Shown here one piece after another: positions 51,492 to 60,105 of a stretch of DNA of 64,000 bases. Both the position numbers and the translations under genes were made by a program. Source of the DNA: Paenirhodobacter hankyongi (GTDB taxonomy: Bacteria; Pseudomonadota; Alphaproteobacteria; Rhodobacterales; Rhodobacteraceae); NCBI RefSeq assembly GCF_003664585.1, contig NZ_RCHI01000011.1, positions 82,409 through 146,408 on the forward strand. The letters run 5' to 3'. The notes below the pieces were generated by a model, which saw only the letters and a program-made list of their open reading frames with translations, was not told where the DNA came from and searched no databases. Every line of letters starts with the position of its first letter. Positions within the stretch are counted from its first letter, which is position 1.

Positions 51492-51520
51492 AATATAGGG
51501 GGGGGCGAGGGGCGGCACAA
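51492..51520 (-). promoter_or_regulatory. tmRNA promoter
   Basis: On the minus strand, TTGTGC (51515-51520), a 17-nt C-rich spacer and TATATT (51492-51497), placing the start about 7 nt before the first tmRNA hairpin. Confidence 0.65.
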
Positions 51521-51549
51521 GGGGGCCGCGCGCATCGGGGGCGCGCCGG

Positions 51550-51921
51550 TCAGCGCGCCTTGCCGATCGGGCCGAGATGGGTCTGCCCGAAGCCTTCGGG
51601 CGTCTTCAGCCCGTAGCCGAGCATCCGGTCGAAGCTGCAATGCGCCAGCCAGAGCGCGCCGAGCGCGGTGCCGAGGGGCAGGGCCGCGATCAGGCCAAGC
51701 GCCAGCAGCGCCGCGCCGCCGGCATAGAGATGGGCGAGGTCGTAGCCCGCGGCGCCCACCCTCGGCCCGGCGAGATAGGCGGCAAAGCCGAGATCGGGGG
51801 CGAAGAAGAGCAGAACTGCCCCCCACCAGGGGATGCCGGCCCCGGCGTGCAGATAGAGCGCGATGGCGGCGATGAACAGTGCTGCGCCCTCGGCGCGTTG
51901 CCAGGAAACGGCCGCGGCCAT
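51550..51921 (-). CDS. DUF4260 family membrane protein
   Basis: The 123-residue product has predicted membrane helices AALFIAAIALYLHAGAG, WGAVLLFFAPDLGFAAYLAG, HLYAGGAALLALGLIAAL and LGALWLAHCSFDRMLGYGLK, ending FGQTHLGPIGKAR. The DRMLGYGLK and THLG motifs are typical of DUF4260, a small integral membrane family of unknown function. Confidence 0.85.
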   Translation of the reverse strand: MAAAVSWQRAEGAALFIAAIALYLHAGAGIPWWGAVLLFFAPDLGFAAYLAGPRVGAAGYDLAHLYAGGAALLALGLIAALPLGTALGALWLAHCSFDRMLGYGLKTPEGFGQTHLGPIGKAR

Positions 51922-51982
51922 GATGTCTTTCCTCGGATTGTCGTTTGCATGTGAAAGGGGGAGGCGGCAGGGCCAAAGTCAA

Positions 51983-52004
51983 GGGGCGCCCGAAGGCGCC
52001 CCCG
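51983..52004 (-). terminator. Terminator after the binding-protein gene
   Basis: An 8-bp stem GGGGCGCC/GGCGCCCC; on the minus strand the loop is TTCG, a stable tetraloop, followed by TTGACTTT. It lies 22 nt beyond the stop at 52026. Confidence 0.7.
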
Positions 52005-52025
52005 AACGGTCGGTGCGGGTAGGGC

Positions 52026-53075
52026 TCAGTAGCCTGCCTTGATCTTCTCGAACTCGGCGAGCTGCTTCTCGCGCAGCTTCGGATCGTTCGGCACCTGGGC
52101 GAGGATCGGCGCGTTGATCGGGCCGAGGCCGGCGTCGAGCTTCTGTTCTTCCGACAGCAGCGCCATGCCCTTGGTGTTCGAATGGCCATAGCCGATCTCG
52201 TCGATCAGCGGCTGCGCGGCTTCCGGGCGCAGCCAGGAGTTCATGAAGTCATAGGCCTTCTCTTCCGAGCCGGGCGCGTCCTTCATGTTGACATAGCCGC
52301 AGAACCAGGTCGACGAGCCTTCCTTCGCCTCGCGCTGGAAGGCGACGGGATAGTTGTCGGCCTTGAGATAGGCGACGCCGTCGTTCCACGACCAGGCGAC
52401 GAGCACTTCGCCCGAGGCCATGATCTGCGACATTTCCGAGGGGTCGGCCCAATAGCTCTGCACGTTCTCGTTGGCCTTGCGCAGCCAGTCGGCGGCGGCC
52501 TTGAACTGCTCGTCGGTGACCTTGGTCCAGTCGGTGACGCCGGTGGCCAGATAGGCAAGCGCCCAGACGTCGTCCGACGAGTTCGGCAGCGAGGTGCGGC
52601 CCTTGTATTTCGGGTTCACGAAGACCTGCAGCGTCGCGACATCCTCGGCCGGCACCTGCTCGGGGTTGTAGGCGATCGCGGTCACGCCCCAGTCGGTGGG
52701 CAGATACCACACGCCGCCCTCGTCCTTGAAGATCGGGCTATCGAGGAATTTCGGGTCGATGTCGGCGAAGGCCGGGATCTTCGACACGTCCCAGGGCTCG
52801 ATCAGACCGGCATCGCGGTATTTCGACACCATCTGCGAGCAAGGGTGCACGACGTCCGCCTTGAAGCCCGAAGCGACCTTCTGATAGGCCTCGTCGTCAT
52901 CGCCGTAGAAGGCATAGGTCGGGCTGTCGCCGTATTTCTCCTGATATTTCTCGAACAGGCCGGGCACCTCGAAACCTGCCCAGTCGAAGACGAGCAGGTC
53001 CTTGTCGGCGGCCAGCGCGGGCGCCGCCAGGACGGAGGCCGCGACACCGGCCAGGAGCAGGGAAGATTTCTTCAT
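52026..53075 (-). CDS. ABC transporter substrate-binding protein, spermidine/putrescine type
   Basis: The 349-residue periplasmic protein begins with a signal peptide (MKKSSLLLAGVAASVLAAPALA, cleavage before ADKDL). It has the PotD/PotF-like fold: LLVFDWAGFEVPGLFEKYQE, ADVVHPCSQMVSKYRDAG, YLPTDWGVTAIAYNPEQV, VAWSWNDGVAYLKADNYPV. The ligand is probably a polyamine or related cation. I start at ATG 53075; the longer frame has no signal peptide. No permease or ATPase genes are adjacent. Confidence 0.87.
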   Translation of the reverse strand: MKKSSLLLAGVAASVLAAPALAADKDLLVFDWAGFEVPGLFEKYQEKYGDSPTYAFYGDDDEAYQKVASGFKADVVHPCSQMVSKYRDAGLIEPWDVSKIPAFADIDPKFLDSPIFKDEGGVWYLPTDWGVTAIAYNPEQVPAEDVATLQVFVNPKYKGRTSLPNSSDDVWALAYLATGVTDWTKVTDEQFKAAADWLRKANENVQSYWADPSEMSQIMASGEVLVAWSWNDGVAYLKADNYPVAFQREAKEGSSTWFCGYVNMKDAPGSEEKAYDFMNSWLRPEAAQPLIDEIGYGHSNTKGMALLSEEQKLDAGLGPINAPILAQVPNDPKLREKQLAEFEKIKAGY

Positions 53076-53305
53076 GAGAGCACTGTGATCCTGTAATGAG
53101 TGGATGCAGCGGGAAGCTGCGAGGGGCTTCGAAAGCGACGCTAGACCGCGGAAAACGGCACGACAAGCAAATTGTCGTGTGGCCTGCGTGTTTCGCCCGT
53201 GAGCGCGGCGCGATGCCTGCCGAAGGGGCAGTTGCCGCACCGGGGGCGCGGGAAAGCGAGCCTTCGCAAGGACTTGGGTTGCGTGAATGGAACGGGGAGA
53301 CGGGC

Positions 53306-54709
53306 ATGGGTGAGAGTGGGGCGATCCTTCTGTGGCTGCGGCGGGACTTTCGTCTGGCCGATCACCCGGCGCTGGCCGCCGCCGCCGCAAGCGGTCGTCC
53401 GGTGATCCCGGTCTTCGTTCTCGACCCGGTGGCCGAGGTCTGGGGCGCGGCCCCGCGCTGGCGGCTTGGCGAGGCGCTGGCAGCCTTCGCCGCGGCGCTT
53501 GACCGGATCGGTGCGCGGCTGGTGTTGCGCCGGGGGGCGGCGCTGGACACGCTTCTGGCGCTGATTGCCGAGACCGGGGCGACGGCGGTCTACTGGAGCC
53601 GCGATCTCGATCCGGCCGCGAAGGCGCGCGACACCGCGGTCAAGGCGGCGCTGAAGGCCGCGGGCATCGAGGCGCGGTCCTTCCCGGGGCAGGTGCTGTT
53701 CGATCCCTGGACGGTCGAGACCGGGCAGGGCGGGCCCTATCGGGTCTATACTCCCTACTGGAAGGCGGTGCGCGGGCGCGACCCGGGCGCGCCGCTGCCA
53801 CCCGTCACCGCGCTGCGCCCGCCGGCAACCGCACCCGCGAGCGAGGCCCTTGCGGACTGGCGCCTCGGCGCGGCGATGAACCGCGGTGCGGCGGTCGTCG
53901 CGCGCCATGCGCAGGTGGGCGAGGCGGCGGCGCTGGCGCGCCTTGACCGGTTCCTCGAAACCGGCATCGACACCTATGCCGAGCGGCGCGACCTGCCGGC
54001 CGAGCCCGGCACTTCGGGCCTGTCCGAGAACCTCGCCTGGGGCGAGATCAGCGCCCGCACGATCTGGCGCGCCGGCCAGCGCGCGATGGACGCGGGCGCG
54101 GCGGGCGCCGAGACCTTCCTGAAGGAACTCGTCTGGCGCGACTTCGCCTGGCACCTGATGCACCATTTCCCCGAGCTGGGGAGCCGCAACTGGCGCCCGG
54201 AGTGGGACGCCTTCCCCTGGCAGGGCGACAGTCCGGCGGCCGAGCGCTGGCGGCGCGGGCAGACCGGCGTGCCCTTCGTCGATGCCGCGATGCGCGAGCT
54301 CTTCGTCACCGGCACGATGCACAACCGCGCGCGGATGATCGCCGCCTCCTATCTGACGAAGCATCTGCTGACCGACTGGCGCGTCGGGCTGGCCTGGTTT
54401 GCCGAGACGCTGATCGACTGGGACCCGGCCTCGAACGCGATGGGCTGGCAATGGGTGGCGGGCTCGGGGCCCGATGCCTCGCCCTTCTTCCGCATCTTCA
54501 ACCCCGAGGGGCAGGCCCAGAAATTCGACCCCGACGGGCGCTATCGGCGCCGCTACCTCGGCATCGGCGCGCCGGGGGCGCAGGTCTTCCATGCGGCCGC
54601 GCCGCGGTCCTGGCATCTCGACCCCGCCGCGCCGCCGCCCGAACCGCTGATCGGGCTGGCCGAGGGGCGCGAGCGGGCGCTTGCGGCCTATCAGCAGCTG
54701 AAGGGCTGA
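53306..54709 (+). CDS. phr: Deoxyribodipyrimidine photo-lyase / cryptochrome family
   Basis: Light-driven repair of UV pyrimidine dimers with FAD. The 467-residue product has the N-terminal antenna domain (AILLWLRRDFRLADHPAL) and the C-terminal FAD domain: LVWRDFAWHLMHHFPELGSRN (in part), GQTGVPFVDAAMRELFVTG, MHNRARMIAASYLTKHLLTDW, NAMGWQWVAGSGPDASPFFRIFNP (in part). The start at ATG 53306 follows GGGGAG. The frame is open further upstream without similarity. Confidence 0.94.
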   Translation: MGESGAILLWLRRDFRLADHPALAAAAASGRPVIPVFVLDPVAEVWGAAPRWRLGEALAAFAAALDRIGARLVLRRGAALDTLLALIAETGATAVYWSRDLDPAAKARDTAVKAALKAAGIEARSFPGQVLFDPWTVETGQGGPYRVYTPYWKAVRGRDPGAPLPPVTALRPPATAPASEALADWRLGAAMNRGAAVVARHAQVGEAAALARLDRFLETGIDTYAERRDLPAEPGTSGLSENLAWGEISARTIWRAGQRAMDAGAAGAETFLKELVWRDFAWHLMHHFPELGSRNWRPEWDAFPWQGDSPAAERWRRGQTGVPFVDAAMRELFVTGTMHNRARMIAASYLTKHLLTDWRVGLAWFAETLIDWDPASNAMGWQWVAGSGPDASPFFRIFNPEGQAQKFDPDGRYRRRYLGIGAPGAQVFHAAAPRSWHLDPAAPPPEPLIGLAEGRERALAAYQQLKG

Positions 54710-54785
54710 GGCCGCTCCTCATTTGCGCCACATTCGGCTGCTAGTCATTCTTGCTTGACGAAGTGTGAATGTGACGAGGGGACCG

Positions 54786-55262
54786 ATGCAGAGAGTGATC
54801 CTGCGCAGCTCGCGCGGAGCCCTGCCGACGGCGGCGAAGCTGGCCGCCGGGATCGGGCTTGCGCTCACCGGCTTTTTCACCGCCTCGGCGATCCTGCCCT
54901 ATCTGCCGGAAGGGACGAAGGACCAGGGCTTCGGGCTGGTGTCGATGTCCTTCGGCTGGCTCATCGGCTGGCGGGTGATCGGCAGCGTGCCGCAGGCGAC
55001 GCTTGCCGGCGCGGCGCGGATCGGGATGCGCGGGGCGCTGTGGCTGGCGCTGACCGTGCTGCTCTATCTCGGGGCGTTGCAGATGGTGGCGCGGATGCTG
55101 CGCGGCCGCTACCACGCCGTGACCGAGGCGCTGACCGACATCCTCGGTCAGGGGGTCGTGCTTGGTGGTGCGGCGTTTCAGCTCGACGTGATCGTCACGC
55201 TCTTTCTGGGGGGCGTGCTTTCCGCTATCCTCTCGGCTTGGGCCGCGCGGCGCTGGCAATGA
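54786..55262 (+). CDS. trgA: TrgA family protein (tellurite resistance-associated)
   Basis: The 158-residue membrane protein has hydrophobic segments LAAGIGLALTGFFTASAILPYL, FGLVSMSFGWLIGWRVIG, GALWLALTVLLYLGALQMVA and DVIVTLFLGGVLSAILSAW. Its position just before trgB and cysK matches the tellurite-resistance locus trgAB-cysK of Rhodobacter sphaeroides. The biochemical role is unknown. I start at ATG 54786, with GAGGGGA just upstream, rather than GTG 54765. Confidence 0.85.
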   Translation: MQRVILRSSRGALPTAAKLAAGIGLALTGFFTASAILPYLPEGTKDQGFGLVSMSFGWLIGWRVIGSVPQATLAGAARIGMRGALWLALTVLLYLGALQMVARMLRGRYHAVTEALTDILGQGVVLGGAAFQLDVIVTLFLGGVLSAILSAWAARRWQ

Positions 55263-55304
55263 CACCGTGCCGCGGCCCGAACGGGGCAGCGGCAGGCAGG
55301 AACA

Positions 55305-56474
55305 GTGTCGGATCTTCATTTCTTCTTTGGCACGCTGTGCCATCTTCCGCTTCTGGAACGGGTTCTGGGGCGGCCGGTCGAGGCAAGCGCGGCGCATCTT
55401 CCTGGCCACGAGGCGCGCGTCGCCCTTGACGCACATGGCGAGGAGCTGTCCTTCCCGATGCTGGTGCCGGGCGGCGCCGGGGTGAGCGGCCTCGTAGCCG
55501 AGGTCGCCCCGGCCGAGGTGCCGCGGCTTGATTTCTACGAGCTGGGCTATGTCGCCGGCCCGGTCGAGGTCAGCCTTGACGGCGGCGGGCAGGTGACGGC
55601 GCGCAGCTATCTTGCGGGCGCCGCGCACTGGCGGCCCGGTGTCGCATGGGATTTCGACGCCTGGCGCGACCGCTGGGGCGAGACGGTGACTGAGGCGGCG
55701 GAGGAATTCCTGGCCCTGCGCGGGGTGCTGTCGCTCGAGGCCGCCGCGCAGCGCTATCCGCTGATCCTGGTGCGTGCCGCCTCACGGGTGCGGGCGCGGG
55801 CGCCACGCCCGGCGACGCTGCGCCGCACCCCGCAACCCGGCGACATCGAGATCGAGGCGCTCGACCGGCCCTATACGAAATTCTTCGCGGTCGAGGATTA
55901 CACCCTGCGCCACCGCACCTTCACCGGCAAGATGAGCCCACCGCTCGACCGCGCGGCCTTCGTCTCGGGCGATGCCACGGTGGTGCTGCCCTATGACCCG
56001 GTGCGTGATCGGGTGCTGCTGGTCGAGCAGTTCCGCACCGGCCCGCTTGCCCGCGGCGACGCGAACCCCTGGTGCCTCGAACCGATCGCGGGGCGTGTCG
56101 ATGCCGGCGAGACGCCCGAGTCGGCGGCCCGCCGCGAGGCGCAGGAAGAGGCGGGACTCACCCTCTCGCGGCTGATCGCGGCGCCGCGGTTCTACCCTTC
56201 GGTGGGCGCGAAGAGCGAATATCTCTTCACATTTCTGGCCCTTGCCGATCTGCCCGATGGCTCGGCCAGGCTTGGTGGGCTCGAGGATGAGGGCGAGGAC
56301 ATCCGTTCCCACCTCGTCTCCTTCGACGGGCTGATGTCCCTGATCGAGACCGGCGAGGCGGAAAACGCGCCGCTGATCGTGCTGGCGCTGTGGCTGGCGC
56401 GGCTGCGCCCGGGGCTGCGGGCCGAGGCGGGCGTCACCGCCGGCACGGGCGCGGGGGCCTCCGACGGGGCTTGA
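55305..56474 (+). CDS. trgB: TrgB: GGCT/AIG2-like plus NUDIX hydrolase
   Basis: A 389-residue fusion. The N-terminal part (about 1-160) resembles gamma-glutamylcyclotransferase/AIG2-like domains (LHFFFGTLCHLPLLERVLG, YELGYVAGPVEVSLDGGG). The C-terminal part (about 195-375) is a NUDIX hydrolase with the box GRVDAGETPESAARREAQEE and following AGLTL, similar to ADP-ribose pyrophosphatases. The start is GTG 55305, 42 nt after trgA. It lies 59 nt before cysK, forming the trgAB-cysK cluster. Confidence 0.88.
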   Translation: MSDLHFFFGTLCHLPLLERVLGRPVEASAAHLPGHEARVALDAHGEELSFPMLVPGGAGVSGLVAEVAPAEVPRLDFYELGYVAGPVEVSLDGGGQVTARSYLAGAAHWRPGVAWDFDAWRDRWGETVTEAAEEFLALRGVLSLEAAAQRYPLILVRAASRVRARAPRPATLRRTPQPGDIEIEALDRPYTKFFAVEDYTLRHRTFTGKMSPPLDRAAFVSGDATVVLPYDPVRDRVLLVEQFRTGPLARGDANPWCLEPIAGRVDAGETPESAARREAQEEAGLTLSRLIAAPRFYPSVGAKSEYLFTFLALADLPDGSARLGGLEDEGEDIRSHLVSFDGLMSLIETGEAENAPLIVLALWLARLRPGLRAEAGVTAGTGAGASDGA

Positions 56475-56533
56475 GGCGGCCGCGGTTGCGGCCTAAGTCT
56501 GGGCTTCTGATTTCACTGCGCGAGGATATTGGC

Positions 56534-57565
56534 ATGACCATCTGCAAGGATCTGGCCGCGGCCGTGGGCAACACGCCGCTGATCCGGCTTCGGAAGGCGT
56601 CGGAGATCACCGGCTGCGACATCCTCGCCAAGGCCGAGTTCATGAACCCGGGCCAGTCGGTCAAGGACCGCGCCGCGCTGTTCATCATTCAGGACGCGAT
56701 CGCCAAGGGGCAGCTGAAGCCCGGCGGCACGATCGTCGAGGGCACGGCCGGCAACACCGGCATCGGGCTTGCGCTGGTCGGTGCCTCGATGGGCTTCCGC
56801 ACGGTGATCGTGATCCCGGAAACCCAGAGCCAGGAAAAGAAGGACATGCTGCGCCTTGCGGGCGCCGAGCTTGTCCAGGTGCCGGCGGCGCCCTATTCGA
56901 ACCCGAACAACTTCGTGCGCTATTCCGAGCGGCTGGCGAGGGAACTCGCCAAGACCGACCCGAACGGGGTGATCTGGGCGAACCAGTTCGACAACGTGGC
57001 GAACCGGCAGGCGCATATCGAGACCACCGGCCCCGAGATCTGGACCCAGACCCAGGGCCAGGTGCACGGTTTCGTCGCCTCTGTGGGCTCGGGCGGCACC
57101 TTCGCCGGCACCGGCATGGCGCTGCAGCCGAAGGGGGTGAAGATCGCCCTGGCCGACCCGGACGGGGCGTCGCTGCACAGCTTCTACACCACCGGCGTGC
57201 TGAAGGCCGAGGGATCGTCGATCACCGAAGGCATCGGTCAGGCGCGGATCACCAAGAACCTCGAGGGCTTCACCCCCGACATGAGCTTCAACATCCATGA
57301 TGACGAGGCGCTGCCCGTGGTCTTCGACCTGCTCTCGGAAGAGGGGCTGTGCGTCGGCGGCTCGTCGGGGATCAACGTCGCGGGCGCGATCCACATGGCG
57401 CGCGAGATGGGGCCGGGGCACACCATCGTCACCATCCTGTGCGACTATGGCAACCGCTACCAGTCGAAGCTGTTCAACCCCGCCTTCCTGAAGGCGAAGG
57501 GGCTGCCGGTGCCGACCTGGCTCGACGGTCCGGGCCGCGCCGTGCCGGAGGTGTTCGAGGGATGA
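56534..57565 (+). CDS. cysK: Cysteine synthase A (O-acetylserine sulfhydrylase)
   Basis: Makes cysteine from O-acetylserine and sulfide. The 343-residue product has the PLP lysine in NPGQSVKDRAALFII, EGTAGNTGIGLALVGASMG (phosphate and substrate loop), VASVGSGGTFAGTGMAL and GSSGINVAGAIHMA. It is longer than the usual 310-320 residues, with an extended C terminus. I start at ATG 56534 (MTICKDLAAAVGNTPL). Its stop overlaps the MscS-type gene start by 4 nt. In Rhodobacter, cysK adds to tellurite resistance. Confidence 0.93.
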   Translation: MTICKDLAAAVGNTPLIRLRKASEITGCDILAKAEFMNPGQSVKDRAALFIIQDAIAKGQLKPGGTIVEGTAGNTGIGLALVGASMGFRTVIVIPETQSQEKKDMLRLAGAELVQVPAAPYSNPNNFVRYSERLARELAKTDPNGVIWANQFDNVANRQAHIETTGPEIWTQTQGQVHGFVASVGSGGTFAGTGMALQPKGVKIALADPDGASLHSFYTTGVLKAEGSSITEGIGQARITKNLEGFTPDMSFNIHDDEALPVVFDLLSEEGLCVGGSSGINVAGAIHMAREMGPGHTIVTILCDYGNRYQSKLFNPAFLKAKGLPVPTWLDGPGRAVPEVFEG

Positions 57566-60084
57566 TCCTCCGCGTCCTGCGCCTCTGGCTCGTGGCGATG
57601 CTGATTGCGCTGCCTCTGGCCGCGCAGGAGCCCGACGCCCCCGATTACAAGAGCTGGAACAAGACGGCGACCAGCGCCGAGGAAACGGTGTCCGAGGCGA
57701 AGATCTCGGACACCAAACTGTCCGACCTGCGCGCCGAGATGGTGCAGTGGCGCACCACCTTCACCGAGGCGCAGGGGGTGAACGCCGACCAGATCGCCAC
57801 GGTGAAAAGCCAGATCGCCGCGCTTGGCGATCCGCCGGCCGAGGGCCAGACCGAAGACCCCGCGATCGCCAAGCGACGCGCGGAGCTGGCCGACACGCTG
57901 GCCAAGCTGCAGGCGCCGGGCATCACCGCAGGCGAGGCGGCGACGCGCGCCGACAGCATCATCCGCACCATCGACAAGCTGGTGCGCGAGCGCCAGGCGG
58001 TCAAGCTCTTGCGGCTCTCACCCTCGGCGCTGAACCCGGTGAACTGGACCGAAGGGCTGTCGCTTTTCCGCTGGATGGGCGCGTGGATCTACGACGAGAC
58101 GATCTGGCGCTTCACCCAGCCGAGCAATTACGACACGCTGCGCAACAGCGCCCCCCTGATCGCGGTGCTGGTGATCCTCTCGGGCATCCTGATGCTGCGC
58201 GGCAGCCGCTGGATGCTGGGCATGACCCGCTGGCTGCTGGGCAAGACCGCGATGCGCGGGCGCAACCTGATCTCGGGCTTCGTCTCGCTTGGCCAGGTGC
58301 TTCTGCCCTTCATCGGCGCGGTGCTGCTGGTCACCGCGCTGCAGCTCAGCTCGCTCTTCGGACCGATCCTGATGGAGCTGTTCCGCGAGCTGCCGGTGGT
58401 GCTGCTGCTCATCGTCGCCGCCTGGTGGCTGGGCAGCCGCGTCTTCCCGGGCCAGCCCGGGGCGGAAAGCGCGCTCGGCCTCGCCGAGGAGGGCCGCGCC
58501 GAGGGCCGCTTCCACGTCGTGATGATGGGGGTCGCCGTCGGGCTGGAATACCTGGTGATCAACTGGATCACGCCGCGGGCCGAGGATTTCCTTGGTGGCG
58601 CGGGCACGCTTGCCTCGGACAAGGCGCAGGCAGTGGCCGCGCGCGCCGATGCCGCGATCTCGGTGCTGCAGGCGCCGCTGCAGGTCTTTGCCGGGCTGAT
58701 GCTGTTCCGCGTCGGCCAGCTCGTGCGCCGGCAGCTGAAGATCATGCAGGCGCAGGACGACGATGCGGCCTTCCGGCTGAACCTGATGCGCTGGATCGCG
58801 AATGCGCTGATCGTGCTGGGCCTCGCAGGGCCTGTGCTTGGCCTGATCGGCTATGTCAGTGCCGCCAATGCGCTGATCTGGCCGGCGATCACCTCGCTTG
58901 GCCTGATCGGCATCGTCGCCGTGCTGCAGGGCTTCGTGGCCGAGTTCTGGGTGGTCATCACCCGCTCGGAAGAGCGCCGGCGCGAGGCGCTGGTGCCGGT
59001 GCTGGCGGGCTTCGTGCTGACGCTCGCCGCGCTGCCGCTCTTCGCGCTGATCTGGGGCGCGCGGCGCGAGGACCTGATGGAGCTGTGGACGCAGTTCCGT
59101 GCCGGCTTCGATCTGGGCGGGGTGAAGATCTCGCCCACCATCTTCCTGACCCTCGTGGTGATCTTCGCCATCGGCTATACGGTCACGCGGCTGGTGCAGG
59201 GGGCGCTGAAAAGCTCGATCCTGCCGAAGACCACGCTCGACCGCGGTGGCCAGAATGCCATCGTCTCGGGCATCGGCTACATCGGCATCTTCCTGTCGGC
59301 GGTGCTCGCGATCTCGGCCGCGGGGATCGACCTCAGCTCGCTCGCCATCGTCGCCGGTGCGCTCTCGGTCGGCGTCGGCTTCGGCCTGCAGACCATCGTG
59401 CAGAACTTCGTCTCGGGCATCATCCTGTTGATCGAGCGCCCGATCTCCGAGGGTGACTGGATCCAGGTCGGCTCGCAGCAGGGCATCGTCAAGGCGATCA
59501 CCGTTCGCTCGACCCGGATCGAGACCTTCGACCGCTCCGAGGTGATCGTGCCGAACGCCGATCTGATCAGCGGCCAGGTGACGAACTGGACGCGGGCGAA
59601 CAAGACCGGGCGGCTGATCGTGCCGGTGGGCGTGGCCTATGGCTCTGACACCCGCAAGGTTTCGCGCATCCTGCAGGAGATCGCCGAGGCGCATCCACTG
59701 GTGATGATGAACCCCGAGCCCTTCGTGCTGTTCACCGATTTCGGCGCCGACAGCCTGAATTTCGAGATCCGCGCGATCCTGTCGGACGTGAACTTCTCCG
59801 CCCGCGTGCGCTCGGAGATCAACCACCAGATCAACGCCCGCTTCGTCGAGGAGGGGATCGAGATCCCCTTCGCGCAGCGCGACCTGTGGCTGCGCAACCC
59901 CGAGGTGCTGGCAACGGCGGTTCAAGCCGGGGCGGCCAGTGCCGCGCCGCAGAGCGTGCCGCATGGGGTCGTGCCGCACGAGCCGGCCCAGCCGGTCGCG
60001 CCGCCGACCGATCCGCTTGATGCCGGCCGCGACGCGGTCGCGCTGTCGGACAATGACGGCGCCGAGGAAGGCGACAACCGCTGA
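57562..60084 (+). CDS. DUF3772/mechanosensitive ion channel (MscS-type) protein
   Basis: The 840-residue protein begins with a signal peptide (ending LPLAAQEP), then a periplasmic DUF3772-like coiled region (about 20-160), about ten membrane helices, and a C-terminal MscS domain. The pore helix and beta domain read ALSVGVGFGLQTIVQNFVSG, LLIERPISEGDWIQVG and VIVPNADLISGQVTNW. The tail is Pro/Ala-rich. MscS-type channels release solutes on hypo-osmotic shock. It is translationally coupled to cysK (ATGA). Confidence 0.9.
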   Translation: MILRVLRLWLVAMLIALPLAAQEPDAPDYKSWNKTATSAEETVSEAKISDTKLSDLRAEMVQWRTTFTEAQGVNADQIATVKSQIAALGDPPAEGQTEDPAIAKRRAELADTLAKLQAPGITAGEAATRADSIIRTIDKLVRERQAVKLLRLSPSALNPVNWTEGLSLFRWMGAWIYDETIWRFTQPSNYDTLRNSAPLIAVLVILSGILMLRGSRWMLGMTRWLLGKTAMRGRNLISGFVSLGQVLLPFIGAVLLVTALQLSSLFGPILMELFRELPVVLLLIVAAWWLGSRVFPGQPGAESALGLAEEGRAEGRFHVVMMGVAVGLEYLVINWITPRAEDFLGGAGTLASDKAQAVAARADAAISVLQAPLQVFAGLMLFRVGQLVRRQLKIMQAQDDDAAFRLNLMRWIANALIVLGLAGPVLGLIGYVSAANALIWPAITSLGLIGIVAVLQGFVAEFWVVITRSEERRREALVPVLAGFVLTLAALPLFALIWGARREDLMELWTQFRAGFDLGGVKISPTIFLTLVVIFAIGYTVTRLVQGALKSSILPKTTLDRGGQNAIVSGIGYIGIFLSAVLAISAAGIDLSSLAIVAGALSVGVGFGLQTIVQNFVSGIILLIERPISEGDWIQVGSQQGIVKAITVRSTRIETFDRSEVIVPNADLISGQVTNWTRANKTGRLIVPVGVAYGSDTRKVSRILQEIAEAHPLVMMNPEPFVLFTDFGADSLNFEIRAILSDVNFSARVRSEINHQINARFVEEGIEIPFAQRDLWLRNPEVLATAVQAGAASAAPQSVPHGVVPHEPAQPVAPPTDPLDAGRDAVALSDNDGAEEGDNR

Positions 60085-60105
60085 GGCCGGGGCCGGGCGG
60101 CGGGA

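Noticed and set aside
51327..51518. A 63-codon minus-strand frame
   Set aside because: It lies inside the tmRNA gene and crosses the processed loop; the RNA features account for the sequence.
58018..59979. A 653-codon minus-strand frame antisense to the MscS-type gene
   Set aside because: Its composition (His, Arg, Gln, Asp runs) is that of a reverse-complement shadow; the plus-strand channel protein is clear.
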